From Actinomycetes bacterium (GTDB lineage Bacteria; Actinomycetota; Acidimicrobiia; Acidimicrobiales; RAAP-2): a DNA stretch of 64,000 bases. Numbering within the stretch: the first letter of the stretch is position 1; each line of letters starts with the position of its first letter. Below the pieces are notes generated by a model. That model was not told the DNA's origin. It worked only from the letters and a program-made list of their open reading frames with translations, and ran no database searches. The stretch covers positions 38,655-102,654 of the forward strand of contig JAJYXE010000036.1 of assembly GCA_021791145.1 (NCBI GenBank), given 5' to 3'. Shown one piece after another: positions 43,590 to 53,267 of this stretch. The position numbers were made by a program, and so were the translations under genes.

Positions 43590-45647
43590 ATGACCGAGGA
43601 GCGACCAGCCCGACCTGCGCCCTGGATGATGCGCACCTACTCCGGCCACTCCAGCGCGCGCGCCTCCAACGAGCTCTACCGCACCAACCTGGCAAAGGGG
43701 CAGACCGGCCTGTCGATCGCCTTCGACCTGCCGACCCAGACCGGTTACGACCCCGACGCCCCCGAGGCTGCAGGGGAGGTGGGCAGGGTCGGCGTGCCGG
43801 TGGTGCACCTCGGCCACATGCGCGAGCTCATGGCGGGCATCCCGGTCGCCGAGATGAACACGTCGATGACCATCAACGCCACCGCCGCGTGGCTGCTCGG
43901 CCTCTACGTCGCGTACGCACGCGAGCAGGGGGTCGCCGCGCACGAGCTCCAGGGCACGACGCAGAACGACATCCTGAAGGAGTACCTGAGCCGCGGCACC
44001 TTCATCTTCCCCCCCGGCCCGAGCCTGCGGCTCACCGTCGACACGATCGCGTACACGCTCCGGCACGTGCCCAAGTGGAACCCGGTCAACGTCTGCAGCT
44101 ACCACCTCCAGGAGGCAGGAGCCACGCCGGTCCAGGAGATCGCCTACGCGCTGTCGAGCGCGATCGGGATCCTCGACGCGGTGCGGGGCTCGGGAAAGGT
44201 GGCGCCCGACGAGCTTCCCGAGGTGGTCGGCCGGATCAGCTTCTTCGTCAACTCCGGTGTCCGCTTCGTCGAGGAGACCTGCAAGATGCGGGCGTTCGCT
44301 CGGATGTGGGACCGGATCTGCCTCGAGCGCTACGGCGTGACGGATCCCCGGCTCCGGCGGTTCCGCTACGGAGTCCAGGTGAACTCGCTCGGGCTCACCG
44401 AGCAGCAGCCCGAGAACAACGTGGCGCGTATCGTGCTCGAGACCCTCGGCGCCACGCTCTCGGCGAGCGCCCGCGCCCGCGCCATCCAGCTCCCGGCGTG
44501 GAACGAGGCGCTCGGTCTCCCGCGACCGTGGGACCAGCAGTGGTCGCTTCGGATCCAGCAGATCCTCGCCTACGAGTCCGACCTCCTCGAGCACGGCGAC
44601 ATCTTCGAGGGCTCCGCGGCGATCGAGGCGAAGACCGCGTCCCTCGTCGAAGCCGCCGACGCGGAGCTCGACGACGTGCTGTCGCTCGGAGGGGCGTTCG
44701 AGGCGATCGAGGAGCTGAAGGCACGCCTCGTGCGCAGCCAGGCCGAGCGCCTCGCGCGGATCGAGTCGGGCGAGCAGAAGGTCGTCGGGGTCAACTGCTT
44801 CACCGAGACCGAGCCCTCGCCGCTCACTGCGGGCGCGGGCACGGCTGCCGGGGCCGGCGCGGTGCTGAAGGTCGACCCGGCCGCAGCGCACCAGCTGCAA
44901 GAGGACGTCAGGGCGTGGCGTGCCGGGAGGGATGCAGGTGCCGTGCGACGCGCGATCGACGAGTTGCGGCGCGTCGCGGCGGACCCGGCTGCCAACGTCA
45001 TGGAGCCGACCATCGCGCTCGCCCTCGCCGGAGGGACGACCGGCGAGTGGGCAGGGGCCCTCCGGGAGGTCTTCGGCGAGTACAGGGCGCCGACCGGTCT
45101 GGCCGGTGTGTCCGGTGGCCGGCGCCGCACGCGCGGGGCTGCGAGCCGGGCCCCGCGCGCCGGCGCGGCGAACGGCCGCCTGGCCGCGCAGGCGGTGCGG
45201 GCCTTCAGCGCGGCGAACGGCGCGCCGCCGCGTCTCTTGGTCGCAAAGCCCGGGCTCGACGGCCATTCCAACGGCGCGGAGCAGATCGCCCTGGCTGCTC
45301 GCGACGCCGGGTTCGAGGTCGTCTACCAGGGGATCCGTCTGATGCCGGCCGAGATCGTCGCGGCCGCCCGCGACGAGGACGTCGACGTGGTCGGCCTCTC
45401 CGTCCTCTCGGGGTCGCATCTCGACGTCGTGCCCGAGGTGCTCGACCTCCTCAGCGCCGAAGGGGTGGACGCACCGGTCGTGGTGGGCGGCATCGTGCCC
45501 GCCGACGACGCGGACGTGCTCCGCAAGAAGGGCGTCGCCGCGGTGTACACCCCCAAGGACTTCGAGCTTGACCGCATCGTCGCAGAGCTCGCCGAGCTCG
45601 CAGGGAGCCGCCACGGGGGCAGGACGCGTCGGACCCGTCAGGGATAG
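43590..45647 (+). CDS. ethylmalonyl-CoA mutase-like B12-dependent mutase (MeaA)
   Basis: A 685-residue coenzyme B12-dependent acyl-CoA mutase. The N-terminal barrel includes RTYSGHSSARASNELYR, AFDLPTQTGYDPD, NTSMTINATAAWLL, LQGTTQNDILKEYLSRG and ICSYH-like NVCSYHLQEAGATPVQE. The C-terminal B12-binding domain has DGHSNG (Asp557, His559) and GLSVLSGSH. The pattern is closest to the MeaA/ethylmalonyl-CoA mutase group and not to the two-subunit methylmalonyl-CoA mutase. The nearby ccr gene supports ethylmalonyl-CoA to methylsuccinyl-CoA as the reaction. A Gly/Arg/Ala-rich linker at about 505-530 joins the domains. It ends overlapping a convergent gene by ten bases. Confidence 0.88.
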   Translation: MTEERPARPAPWMMRTYSGHSSARASNELYRTNLAKGQTGLSIAFDLPTQTGYDPDAPEAAGEVGRVGVPVVHLGHMRELMAGIPVAEMNTSMTINATAAWLLGLYVAYAREQGVAAHELQGTTQNDILKEYLSRGTFIFPPGPSLRLTVDTIAYTLRHVPKWNPVNVCSYHLQEAGATPVQEIAYALSSAIGILDAVRGSGKVAPDELPEVVGRISFFVNSGVRFVEETCKMRAFARMWDRICLERYGVTDPRLRRFRYGVQVNSLGLTEQQPENNVARIVLETLGATLSASARARAIQLPAWNEALGLPRPWDQQWSLRIQQILAYESDLLEHGDIFEGSAAIEAKTASLVEAADAELDDVLSLGGAFEAIEELKARLVRSQAERLARIESGEQKVVGVNCFTETEPSPLTAGAGTAAGAGAVLKVDPAAAHQLQEDVRAWRAGRDAGAVRRAIDELRRVAADPAANVMEPTIALALAGGTTGEWAGALREVFGEYRAPTGLAGVSGGRRRTRGAASRAPRAGAANGRLAAQAVRAFSAANGAPPRLLVAKPGLDGHSNGAEQIALAARDAGFEVVYQGIRLMPAEIVAAARDEDVDVVGLSVLSGSHLDVVPEVLDLLSAEGVDAPVVVGGIVPADDADVLRKKGVAAVYTPKDFELDRIVAELAELAGSRHGGRTRRTRQG

Positions 45648-46585
45648 GGGTCGTGCGGCGCCTCCCCCGACAGGACGCGCACGAGGTCCTCGGTCGCCCG
45701 CCTGCGCACCTCGGCCACCGACTCGACCGACGAGAACGCCACGTGGGGCGTGATGAGGACGTCGTCGCGACCCGCCAGCGCCGCAGGGATGCTCGGCTCG
45801 TCGGGGAGCACGTCGAGAGCCGCCGCGCCGGGTCGCCCCGCGTCGAGCGCGGCCGCCAGCGCGTCCACGTCCACCAGCCGGCCCCGCCCGGTGTTGACGA
45901 GCAGGGACCCGCGGCGCATCGAGGAGAGCGTCCTCTCGCCGACGATGCCGCGGGTCTCTTCGGTGAGCGGGAGGTGGACGCTCACGACGTCACTTCGGGC
46001 GAGCAGCTCGTCCACCGGCACCGGCGTGAGGTCGGTGCGCCCGGGATGGCGGTCGTCGACGAGCACCGAGCAGCCGAAGCCGGCCAGCTTCCTGCCCGTC
46101 GCGGTGCCGTTGCGACCCGCGCCCCAGATCCCCACGACGAGGTTGCGCACACGACGCAGCTCCCGTGCGCCCGGGTCGAACCGCCCCGCGCGGACCTCCC
46201 GGTCGAAGAAGGAGATGCCCCGCGCCCAGTCGAGCACCATCGCGACCGCATGGTCGGAGACCTCCTCGACGCAGTAGTCGGGGACCCTGGTCACGACCAC
46301 GCCATGGGACGCGGCGGCCGCCACGTCGATGTTGTCGACGCCCACGCCGAGGCGCGCGACCACACGGAGCCGAGGGCACGAGTCGATGAGCGACGCGGTC
46401 ACGGGAAACCAGTTGGTGAGGATCCCGACCGCGTCTCTCGCGAGGCGTCCGACCTCGGCGGCGCCCTGCGCGCTCGAGGCGTCGACCAGCTCGTAGCCGG
46501 CTGCGGCACAGATCGACGCCTCGACGTCGGTCCCCGGCCAGGGATGGTCGGTGATGACGACCCGGCCCCGGTTCAGCGCGTCCAC
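45638..46585 (-). CDS. D-isomer specific 2-hydroxyacid dehydrogenase
   Basis: A 315-residue NAD-dependent 2-hydroxyacid dehydrogenase. The catalytic set is visible: Arg in RVVARLGVGVDNID, Glu in DVLPDEPS and His in ITPHVAFSS, with the NAD loop VGIWGAGRNGTATG. I prefer the GTG at 46585, which has ggga five bases upstream; a GTG at 46624 would add 13 residues. The substrate cannot be read from sequence. It is the last gene of the carboxylase-epsilon-like operon and converges on the mutase. Confidence 0.88.
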   Translation of the reverse strand: MDALNRGRVVITDHPWPGTDVEASICAAAGYELVDASSAQGAAEVGRLARDAVGILTNWFPVTASLIDSCPRLRVVARLGVGVDNIDVAAAASHGVVVTRVPDYCVEEVSDHAVAMVLDWARGISFFDREVRAGRFDPGARELRRVRNLVVGIWGAGRNGTATGRKLAGFGCSVLVDDRHPGRTDLTPVPVDELLARSDVVSVHLPLTEETRGIVGERTLSSMRRGSLLVNTGRGRLVDVDALAAALDAGRPGAAALDVLPDEPSIPAALAGRDDVLITPHVAFSSVESVAEVRRRATEDLVRVLSGEAPHDPYP

Positions 46586-46824
46586 GGCCGCTCCCTGCGC
46601 AGCACCGCCGGTCGCGTCCACCACCGCCCGCTGAAGCGCCAGGCCCGTGCCGCGCGCTCGACGCGCTCGACGCGCTCGTCAAGCCCGTCACGCCTGGCGC
46701 GCTCGGGCGAGAGCGCGAGCACCGCCGAGGCGACCAGTGCGACGACGAGAGGGTCGGCCTCCGGGCGCGGACGCAGCCCCACGGTGGCGGGCGAACCCGC
46801 TCCGGTGCGCACGCCGGGGGCCAT
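46573..46824 (-). CDS. small protein downstream of the acyl-CoA carboxylase, epsilon-like
   Basis: An 83-residue protein starting with ATG three bases after the carboxylase beta stop and overlapping the 2-hydroxyacid dehydrogenase start. It has a helical central region (EADPLVVALVASAVLAL), an Arg/Glu helix, and a Trp/Arg-rich end (WRFSGRWWTRPAV). Position, size and the Trp-containing C-terminus recall the epsilon subunits that stabilise actinobacterial acyl-CoA carboxylases. There is no firm family match, so the call is tentative. Confidence 0.55.
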   Translation of the reverse strand: MAPGVRTGAGSPATVGLRPRPEADPLVVALVASAVLALSPERARRDGLDERVERVERAARAWRFSGRWWTRPAVLRRERPWTR

Positions 46825-46827
46825 GCC

Positions 46828-48384
46828 TCAGAGCGGGACGTTGCCGTGCTTGCGGTGCGGGAGCTCCGCTCGCTTGGACGCGAGCATCGCGAGGCTCCGA
46901 GCCAGCACTCTGCGGGTGTCGGCAGGGGAGATGACGTCGTCGACGTACCCGCGCTCCGCCGCGATGTAAGGCGTCGCGTACCGCTCCGTGTACTCCTCCA
47001 CGAGCTCTGCGCGGCGGGCGACGGGGTCGGCTGCGGCAGCCAGCTCCCGCCGATAGAGGATCTCGACCGCCCCCTGGGGCCCCATCACGGCCAGCTCGGC
47101 GGAAGGCCACGCATAGGCGAGGTCCGCGCCGATCGACTTCGAGCTCATGACGACATAGGCGCCGCCGTACGCCTTGCGAGTGACGACCTGGATGCGCGGC
47201 ACCGTCGCCTCGCAGTAGGCGTAGAGCAGCTTCGCCCCGTGACGGATGATCCCGCCGTACTCCTGATCGGTGCCGGGCATGAACCCGGGCACGTCCACAA
47301 ACGTAACGAGCGGGATGTTGAAGGCGTCGCACGTCCGAACGAAGCGGGCCGCCTTTTCCGAGGAGTCGATGTCCAAGACGCCCGCGAGCACCGCCGGCTG
47401 GTTGCCCACAACGCCGACCACGCGTCCGGCGATCCTGGCGAAGCCGCAGGTGATCGACATCGCCCAGTGCGCGTGGACCTCGAGGTACTCCCCGTCGTCG
47501 ACGACCGCGGTGATGACCCTCTTCATGTCGTAGGGCTGGTTCGGCGAGGGGGGCATCAGGTCCACGAGCTCGGGCGTCTCGCGCTCGGGGTCGTCGTCCG
47601 AGACGACCTCCGGCGGCTCGTCGAGGTTGTTGGAGGGCAGGAACGACAGGAGGTAGCGGACGTCGTCGAGGCAGGACTTCTCGTCCGCGGCGACGAAGGT
47701 CGCGACGCCCGACTTCGTGGCGTGGCTCATCGCGCCGCCGAGCTCCTCCAACGTCACGTCCTCACCCGTGACGGTCTTCACGACGTCGGGACCGGTGATG
47801 AACATGTGAGACGTGCCCTGGACCATGAAGATGAAGTCGGTGATGGCCGGCGAGTACACCGCTCCGCCTGCGCAGGGGCCGAGGATGACGCTGATCTGGG
47901 GGATCACGCCGGACGAGGCGACGTTGCGGTAGAAGATGCCGCCGTAGGAGTGGAGGGAGACGACGCCCTCTTGGATCCTCGCCCCTGCGCCGTCGTTGAG
48001 GCCGATCATCGGCACGCCGGTGGACGCCGCGAGGTCCATCACCGCGTGGATCTTCTCCGCGAACACCTCGCCGAGCGCGCCGCCGAAGACCGTGAAGTCC
48101 TGCGAGAAGATGCACACCCTGCGGCCGTCGATGGTGCCGAAGCCCGTCACCACGCCGTCGGTGTAGGGACGACTCCCGTCGAGCCCCATGCCGTGCGCGC
48201 GATGCCTGGAGAGCATGCCCAGCTCCTCGAACGACCCCTCGTCGAGCAGGTAGTCGATCCGCTCGCGCGCGGTCATCTTCCCCTTGGCGTGCTGGCGCTC
48301 CACCGCCTGGGGGCTTCCCGCGTGGAGTGCCTCCTCCTTGCGCGCCGCGAGGTCGGCAAGGCGGGCGGCCATGGTGTGCTCCAT
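46828..48384 (-). CDS. acyl-CoA (propionyl-CoA) carboxylase beta subunit
   Basis: The carboxyltransferase subunit of a biotin-dependent acyl-CoA carboxylase, 518 residues. Characteristic blocks are [21 protein letters not shown], the oxyanion-forming [15 protein letters not shown] and [12 protein letters not shown] regions, and the second-half [23 protein letters not shown] and [13 protein letters not shown]. It transfers CO2 from biotin to propionyl-CoA or a related substrate, giving methylmalonyl-CoA. The biotin-carrying alpha subunit is not in the window. The start is the ATG at 48384, 11 bases downstream of the epimerase. Confidence 0.93.
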   Translation of the reverse strand: MEHTMAARLADLAARKEEALHAGSPQAVERQHAKGKMTARERIDYLLDEGSFEELGMLSRHRAHGMGLDGSRPYTDGVVTGFGTIDGRRVCIFSQDFTVFGGALGEVFAEKIHAVMDLAASTGVPMIGLNDGAGARIQEGVVSLHSYGGIFYRNVASSGVIPQISVILGPCAGGAVYSPAITDFIFMVQGTSHMFITGPDVVKTVTGEDVTLEELGGAMSHATKSGVATFVAADEKSCLDDVRYLLSFLPSNNLDEPPEVVSDDDPERETPELVDLMPPSPNQPYDMKRVITAVVDDGEYLEVHAHWAMSITCGFARIAGRVVGVVGNQPAVLAGVLDIDSSEKAARFVRTCDAFNIPLVTFVDVPGFMPGTDQEYGGIIRHGAKLLYAYCEATVPRIQVVTRKAYGGAYVVMSSKSIGADLAYAWPSAELAVMGPQGAVEILYRRELAAAADPVARRAELVEEYTERYATPYIAAERGYVDDVISPADTRRVLARSLAMLASKRAELPHRKHGNVPL

Positions 48385-48395
48385 GCCGCTCGAGG

Positions 48396-48824
48396 CTAGT
48401 GCGGCGCCGGGGCGCCCTCCTCCACGAGCTCGACGAGGGTGCCGAAGGAGGACTTCGGGTGGACGAACGCGATCATCGTGTTGCGGGAGCCGGGTCTCGG
48501 CGTCTCGTCGAGGACCCTCGCGCCAGCCCGCTTCACCGCCTCGAGGGCCGCCGCGCAGTCCGCCACCCGGTAGCCGACGTGGTGGAGCCCCTCGCCGCGC
48601 ACCGCGAGGAACTTGGCGACCGGCGAGTCCTCCCGGGTGGGCGAGACGAGCTGGACGTAGGAGTCGGCGACCGCGACCAACGCCTCTTCGACCCCGTCCG
48701 CCTCGACGAGCTCGCGGTGGGCGACCCGTGCGCCCAGGGCGTCCGCGTACCACGCGACCGCCGCATCGATGTCACGCACGGCGATCGCCACGTGGTCGAT
48801 CTCGGTGAGGAGCGGCTCGGTCAC
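48396..48824 (-). CDS. methylmalonyl-CoA/ethylmalonyl-CoA epimerase
   Basis: A 142-residue vicinal-oxygen-chelate protein. Metal ligands expected of the family are His in EIDHVAIAV, His in GLHHVGYRV and Glu in GTLVELVEE. It interconverts the 2R and 2S forms of methylmalonyl-CoA and, in the ethylmalonyl-CoA pathway, of ethylmalonyl-CoA. The GTG overlaps the ccr stop as GTGA, so it is translated with crotonyl-CoA carboxylase/reductase, whose product it would use directly. Confidence 0.92.
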   Translation of the reverse strand: MTEPLLTEIDHVAIAVRDIDAAVAWYADALGARVAHRELVEADGVEEALVAVADSYVQLVSPTREDSPVAKFLAVRGEGLHHVGYRVADCAAALEAVKRAGARVLDETPRPGSRNTMIAFVHPKSSFGTLVELVEEGAPAPH

Positions 48825-50161
48825 GCGTCGTGCCTCCGATACAGCGTGATCCGCTCCTCGCCGACGCGGCGGCGCAGCTCGGGGTCGTCGATGCCCAGCC
48901 CCTCTTCCGGAGCGAGGCACAGCACGCCGATCTTTCCCTCGTGCAGATTGTGGTGCACCTGGTGGGCGGCCTCTCCCACGTCGGAGAGGTCGAAGACAGC
49001 GGACAGCGGCGGGAGGATCTTGCCTTCGCAGACCTGGCGGTTCGCGTCCCAAGCCTCGCGGTAGTTCGCGAAGTGGGACCCCTTGATCGTCTTCAGCCGC
49101 ATCCACAGGTGCCGGTTGTCGTACTCGATCATGTAGCCCGACGTCGCCGCGCAGGTGACGATGGTGCCGCCGCGCTTGCAGACGAACACCGACGCGCCCA
49201 TGGTCTGGCGGCCGGGGTGCTCGAAGACGATGTCGGGGTCTTCGCCGACGAGCGCGCGGATGTCCTTGCCGAGCCGCCGCCACTCGGACTCGTCCTGGGT
49301 GTGCTCGTCCCTCCAGAACCGGTATGCGGCCGCCCTCCGGTCGATCACGGCCTCCACGCCGAGGTCGCGCAGGGTGTCCGCCTTTTCCGGGGAGGAGACG
49401 ACCCCGATCGGGATGCCGCCGGCGTTGAGCACGTACTGGACCGCGAAGCTCCCCAGCCCCCCCGTCGCCCCCCACACGAGCACCCGGTCGCCTTGGGTCA
49501 CCGGCGCGCCGTTGCGGGAGACGAGCATGCGGTACGCGGTCGAGTTGCACAACGCGTTGACCGCCGCCTCCTCCCAGGAGAGGTGCGCGGGCTTGGGCAT
49601 CAACTGGTTGGCCTTCACCACTGCGACGTCCGCGAGCCCGCCGAAGTTCGTCTCGAACCCCCAGATCCGCTGGTTGAGCGCGAGCATGGAGTCGTCGTGC
49701 GCCGTCGGGTCCTGGTCGTCGACGTGGTTGCAGTGGATGGTGACCTTGTCGCCCGGCTCCCAATGGCGGACGAGGGACCCGGTCCGAAGCACCACCCCCG
49801 ACGCGTCGGAGCCGACGACGTGGTAGTCGAGCGCGTGGCGCGCCCCCCACACGCTCTCCCTGCCCAGCCGATCGAGGAACCCGAAGGTGGGCAGCGGCTC
49901 GAAGATCGAGGTCCAGACGGTGTTGAAGTTGATCGCGGACGCCATGACCGCGACGTATGCCTCGTCGGGCGCAAGCTCGGGAAGGGCGACCTCCCCGACG
50001 TGGAGCGACTTGCGGGGGTCCTTCTCCGAAGAGCCGAGTCCCTCGAACATGCCGGCCTCGTCGCGCCGGACGAACGCGGCCCGGTAGAACTCGGGCATGG
50101 GCATCGAGGCGAGGTCCTCGCCCCTCGCGCCCTCGATCGCGGCCCGGAGGATGTCACTCAT
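48821..50161 (-). CDS. ccr: crotonyl-CoA carboxylase/reductase
   Basis: A 446-residue medium-chain dehydrogenase that reductively carboxylates crotonyl-CoA to ethylmalonyl-CoA with NADPH and CO2. The NADPH loop is VWGATGGLGSFAVQY. Segments that form the CO2-binding pocket in characterised enzymes are all present: Asn in SAINFNTVW, Phe-Glu in WGFETNFGG, and His in DNRHLWM, which distinguishes it from plain crotonyl-CoA reductases. First gene of the ccr-epimerase-carboxylase operon, divergent from the thiolase. TATGGT lies seven bases before the ATG. Confidence 0.93.
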   Translation of the reverse strand: MSDILRAAIEGARGEDLASMPMPEFYRAAFVRRDEAGMFEGLGSSEKDPRKSLHVGEVALPELAPDEAYVAVMASAINFNTVWTSIFEPLPTFGFLDRLGRESVWGARHALDYHVVGSDASGVVLRTGSLVRHWEPGDKVTIHCNHVDDQDPTAHDDSMLALNQRIWGFETNFGGLADVAVVKANQLMPKPAHLSWEEAAVNALCNSTAYRMLVSRNGAPVTQGDRVLVWGATGGLGSFAVQYVLNAGGIPIGVVSSPEKADTLRDLGVEAVIDRRAAAYRFWRDEHTQDESEWRRLGKDIRALVGEDPDIVFEHPGRQTMGASVFVCKRGGTIVTCAATSGYMIEYDNRHLWMRLKTIKGSHFANYREAWDANRQVCEGKILPPLSAVFDLSDVGEAAHQVHHNLHEGKIGVLCLAPEEGLGIDDPELRRRVGEERITLYRRHDA

Positions 50162-50174
50162 TTTCGTGACCATA
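50162..50174 (-). promoter_or_regulatory. -10 element of the ccr operon
   Basis: On the minus strand TATGGT (50174-50169) is followed by seven bases and the ccr ATG, with no Shine-Dalgarno between. On the plus strand a TAGAAT at 50185-50190 may serve the divergent thiolase. The shared 109-base gap holds both. Confidence 0.5.
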
Positions 50175-50270
50175 CCTGAGCCCGTAGAATGGCCGGAGAG
50201 CCGGTAACCCCTGCTCCGTTCCCTGTCTCCGCCGGCGACGGACGCGCCGGCGTCACGCTGGAGGTCAGCC

Positions 50271-51467
50271 ATGCCCGGATCTACGACCGGATCGGTCATC
50301 GTCGCAGGCGCTCGGACCCCGATCGGGAAGCTCTCGGGCGCGCTCGGCTCGTTCAGCGCGATGGAGCTGGGCGGCTTCGCCATCGCCGCCGCGCTCGAAC
50401 GCGCCGGCCTCCGGCCCGACCAGGTCGACTACGTCCTCATGGGCCACGTGCTCCAAGCGGGCCAGGGCCAGATCACCGCACGCCAGGCCGCGGTCCGCGC
50501 CGGCATCCCGATGACGGTCCCCGCGACCACGGTGAACAAGGTCTGCCTGTCGGGCCTGAACGCCGTCTACCTCGCAGACCTCATGGTGAGGGCCGGGGAC
50601 GCCGAGATCGTCGTCGCAGGAGGGATGGAGTCGATGACCCGGGCACCGCACCTGCTTCCCGGCGCCCGTGAGGGTTTCCGGCTCGGTGACGCCACGCTCG
50701 TGGACTCGATGATGCACGACGGCCTGACCTGCGCCTTCGACCAGTGTGCGATGGGTCTGGCCACCGAGCGCTACAACGGGCGGGCCGGCATCACCCGCGA
50801 CCGTCAGGACGCCTTCGCCGCCGGCTCCCACGAGAAGGCCGCCGCGGCGGCGAAGGGCGGGCGCCTGGGTGAGGAGATCGTCCCGGTCGAGGTGCCCCAG
50901 CGCAAGGGAGACCCGATCGTCGTGGACAACGACGAGGGGGTGCGCCCTGGGACGACCGCCGAGTCGCTCGGGTCGCTCCGGCCGGCGTTCGACAAGGACG
51001 GCACGATCACCGCTGGCAACGCCTCACAGATCTCCGACGGCGGCTCGGCACTCGTGGTGATGTCGACCAGGAAGGCCGAGGAGCTCGGTGTGACCCCCCT
51101 CGGCGAGCTCGTCTCCTACGGGCAGGTCGCGGGGCCCGACCCCTCGCTGCTGCTCCAGCCGTCCCGGGCGATCTCCCAGGCGCTCGACAAGGCGAAGCTC
51201 GGCGTCGGCGACGTCGAGCTCTTCGAGATCAACGAGGCGTTCGCCGCGGTCGGGCTCGCCTCGGCCGACGACCTGGGCATCCCCGAGGAGAAGCTGAACG
51301 TGAACGGCGGCGCCATCGCGCTCGGGCACCCCATCGGCATGTCGGGCAATCGCCTCGTCCTCACCGCGCTCTACGAGCTGCGCCGGAGGGGCGGCGGTGT
51401 CGCCGCGGTCGGGCTCTGCGGCGGCGGGGGCCAGGGCGACGCGGCGGTCCTGCGATCGCTCTCCTGA
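50271..51467 (+). CDS. acetyl-CoA C-acetyltransferase (thiolase)
   Basis: A 398-residue thiolase. The acyl-accepting Cys92 sits in [14 protein letters not shown], the active-site His in [14 protein letters not shown], and the C-terminal Cys in [12 protein letters not shown]. It condenses two acetyl-CoA to acetoacetyl-CoA, the entry step of the ethylmalonyl-CoA pathway, or runs in reverse for degradation. It is divergent from ccr. Its start is an ATG after ggaggtcagcc. Confidence 0.95.
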   Translation: MPGSTTGSVIVAGARTPIGKLSGALGSFSAMELGGFAIAAALERAGLRPDQVDYVLMGHVLQAGQGQITARQAAVRAGIPMTVPATTVNKVCLSGLNAVYLADLMVRAGDAEIVVAGGMESMTRAPHLLPGAREGFRLGDATLVDSMMHDGLTCAFDQCAMGLATERYNGRAGITRDRQDAFAAGSHEKAAAAAKGGRLGEEIVPVEVPQRKGDPIVVDNDEGVRPGTTAESLGSLRPAFDKDGTITAGNASQISDGGSALVVMSTRKAEELGVTPLGELVSYGQVAGPDPSLLLQPSRAISQALDKAKLGVGDVELFEINEAFAAVGLASADDLGIPEEKLNVNGGAIALGHPIGMSGNRLVLTALYELRRRGGGVAAVGLCGGGGQGDAAVLRSLS

Positions 51468-51484
51468 CGGGCCCCTCCCTCCCC

Positions 51485-51587
51485 GGGCGGTGGCGCCGAG
51501 GGCGGTGGCGCCGAGGGCGGTGGCGCCGAGGGCGGTGGCGCCGAGGGCGGTGGCGCCGAGGTGATGGCGCCGAGGTGATGGCGTCGA
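51485..51587. repeat. 15-bp tandem repeat upstream of guaA
   Basis: Five perfect copies of gggcggtggcgccga followed by two 14-bp variants (ggtgatggcgccga and one with a single change). It fills the gap between thiolase and guaA and does not encode a protein I can support. Confidence 0.95.
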
Positions 51588-51617
51588 GACGGCTCCCCTG
51601 CATGTGATACTCGGCCG

Positions 51618-53255
51618 ATGAGCCGGCACCCAGGGACGAACCCGGTCGTCGTCGTCGACTTCGGGGCGCAGTACGCACAGCTGATCGCCCGGCGCGTCCG
51701 CGAAGCGCACGTGTACTCCGAGATCGTCCCGCACACGGCCTCCACCCTGGAGATCCTCGAACGACGACCCGCCGCGGTGATCCTCTCGGGCGGCCCCTCC
51801 AGCGTCTACGAGCCGGGCGCGCCGTCGATCGATGCCGAGCTGCTCCGTGCAGGGGTCCCCGTGCTCGGCATCTGCTACGGGTTCCAGGCGATCGCCCGCG
51901 CGCTCGGCGGCAAGGTCTCCCGCACCGACCGGCGCGAGTACGGCCGAACGAAGGCGGCGGTCGACCCGACCGCGACGCTCTTCGCTGGGCAGCCCACCTC
52001 CCAGGAGGTCTGGATGTCCCACGGCGACGCGGTGGTCGCGCTCCCCACCTCCCTGCGCGCGACGGCGTCGACGGACGACTCGCCGGTCGCCGCGTTCGAG
52101 TCGGCGGACGCAAAGCTGTGCGGCGTGCAGTGGCACCCTGAAGTGCACCACACGGCCCACGGCCAGGAGGTCCTCGAACGCTTCCTCTACCGGGCGGCGG
52201 GGATCGCGCCCACGTGGACGACCTCGAACGTCCTCGACGCCGCGGTCGCCGAGGCGCGTGACGCCGTGGGCGACGGAAGGGCGCTCTGCGGCCTCTCCGG
52301 AGGCGTCGACTCCGCGGTCGCCGCCGCGCTCGTGCACCGCGCGATCGGTGACCGGCTCACCTGCGTCTTCGTCGACCACGGGCTCCTGCGGCTCGGCGAG
52401 GCCGAGCAGGTCGAACGGGACTTCGTCGCCGCGACTGGCATCCGGCTGAAGACCGTCGACGCCCGTGCCCGTTTCCTCGACGCGCTGCGCGGCGTGGTCG
52501 ACCCCGAGGAGAAGCGCAAGGTGATCGGGCGCGAGTTCATCCGCGTCTTCGAGGACGCCGCACGCGAGGTCGAGGCGGAGGGCGGAGGGCCCGAGCACCT
52601 CGTCCAAGGGACGCTCTACCCCGACGTGGTCGAGTCCGGAGGCGGGGGCGGGAGCCGCGGGGGCGGGAGCCGCGGGGGCGGGAGCCGCGGGGGCGGGAGC
52701 CGCGGGGGCGGGAGCCGCGGGGGCGGGAGCTCCACGATCAAGTCCCACCACAACGTGGGGGGGCTCCCCGAGGACCTGGGCTTCTCACTCGTCGAACCAC
52801 TCCGGCGCCTCTTCAAGGACGAGGTCCGTGCGCTCGGCCTCGAGCTGGGCCTCCCTGAGGCGATCGTCTGGCGCCACCCCTTTCCCGGCCCGGGCCTCGC
52901 GGTCCGCATCGTCGGCGAGGTGACCGAGGAGCGGCTCGAGATCCTCCGCCAGGCCGACGCCGTCGCCCGAGAGGAGCTGACCGCAGCGGCCCTCGACCGG
53001 GCGGTCTGGCAGTTCCCGGTCGTGCTCCTCGCCGGCGTCCGATCGGTCGGCGTCCAGGGCGACGGCCGGAGCTACGGCCATCCGGTGGTGCTGCGTCCGG
53101 TCACGAGCGAGGACGCGATGACCGCGGACTGGGCGCGCCTGCCTTACGACGTGCTGGAACGGATCTCCACCCGGATCACCAACGAGGTCGCGCAGGTCAA
53201 CCGCGTCGTGCTCGACGTCACGAGCAAGCCCCCGGGGACGATCGAGTGGGAGTAG
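51618..53255 (+). CDS. guaA: GMP synthase (glutamine-hydrolysing) with Gly-Ser-Arg repeat insert
   Basis: GMP synthase makes GMP from XMP, ATP and glutamine. It is 545 residues. The class I amidotransferase domain has Cys86 (GICYGFQ) and [10 protein letters not shown]; the ATP-pyrophosphatase domain has LSGGVDSAV near 233; the dimerisation domain ends [13 protein letters not shown]. Between VESG and [10 protein letters not shown], normally a short flexible lid loop, there are about five repeats of GGGSR (residues about 343-371), encoded by a 15-bp tandem repeat. GATACT lies six bases upstream of the ATG. Confidence 0.96.
   Translation: MSRHPGTNPVVVVDFGAQYAQLIARRVREAHVYSEIVPHTASTLEILERRPAAVILSGGPSSVYEPGAPSIDAELLRAGVPVLGICYGFQAIARALGGKVSRTDRREYGRTKAAVDPTATLFAGQPTSQEVWMSHGDAVVALPTSLRATASTDDSPVAAFESADAKLCGVQWHPEVHHTAHGQEVLERFLYRAAGIAPTWTTSNVLDAAVAEARDAVGDGRALCGLSGGVDSAVAAALVHRAIGDRLTCVFVDHGLLRLGEAEQVERDFVAATGIRLKTVDARARFLDALRGVVDPEEKRKVIGREFIRVFEDAAREVEAEGGGPEHLVQGTLYPDVVESGGGGGSRGGGSRGGGSRGGGSRGGGSRGGGSSTIKSHHNVGGLPEDLGFSLVEPLRRLFKDEVRALGLELGLPEAIVWRHPFPGPGLAVRIVGEVTEERLEILRQADAVAREELTAAALDRAVWQFPVVLLAGVRSVGVQGDGRSYGHPVVLRPVTSEDAMTADWARLPYDVLERISTRITNEVAQVNRVVLDVTSKPPGTIEWE
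52644..52730 (+). repeat. 15-bp tandem repeat inside guaA
   Basis: Five perfect copies of gggggcgggagccgc and a partial sixth, in frame, each encoding one Gly-Gly-Gly-Ser-Arg unit in the GuaA lid loop. Confidence 0.95.
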
Positions 53256-53267
53256 CTCAGGAGTAGC

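Noticed and set aside
43590..45647. Methylmalonyl-CoA mutase large subunit
   Set aside because: The single-chain layout and barrel motifs are closer to MeaA/ethylmalonyl-CoA mutase, and ccr with its epimerase is nearby. A methylmalonyl-CoA activity is not strictly excluded.
51485..51587. CRISPR-like array upstream of guaA
   Set aside because: The units are contiguous 15-mers with no unique spacers, so it is a simple tandem repeat.
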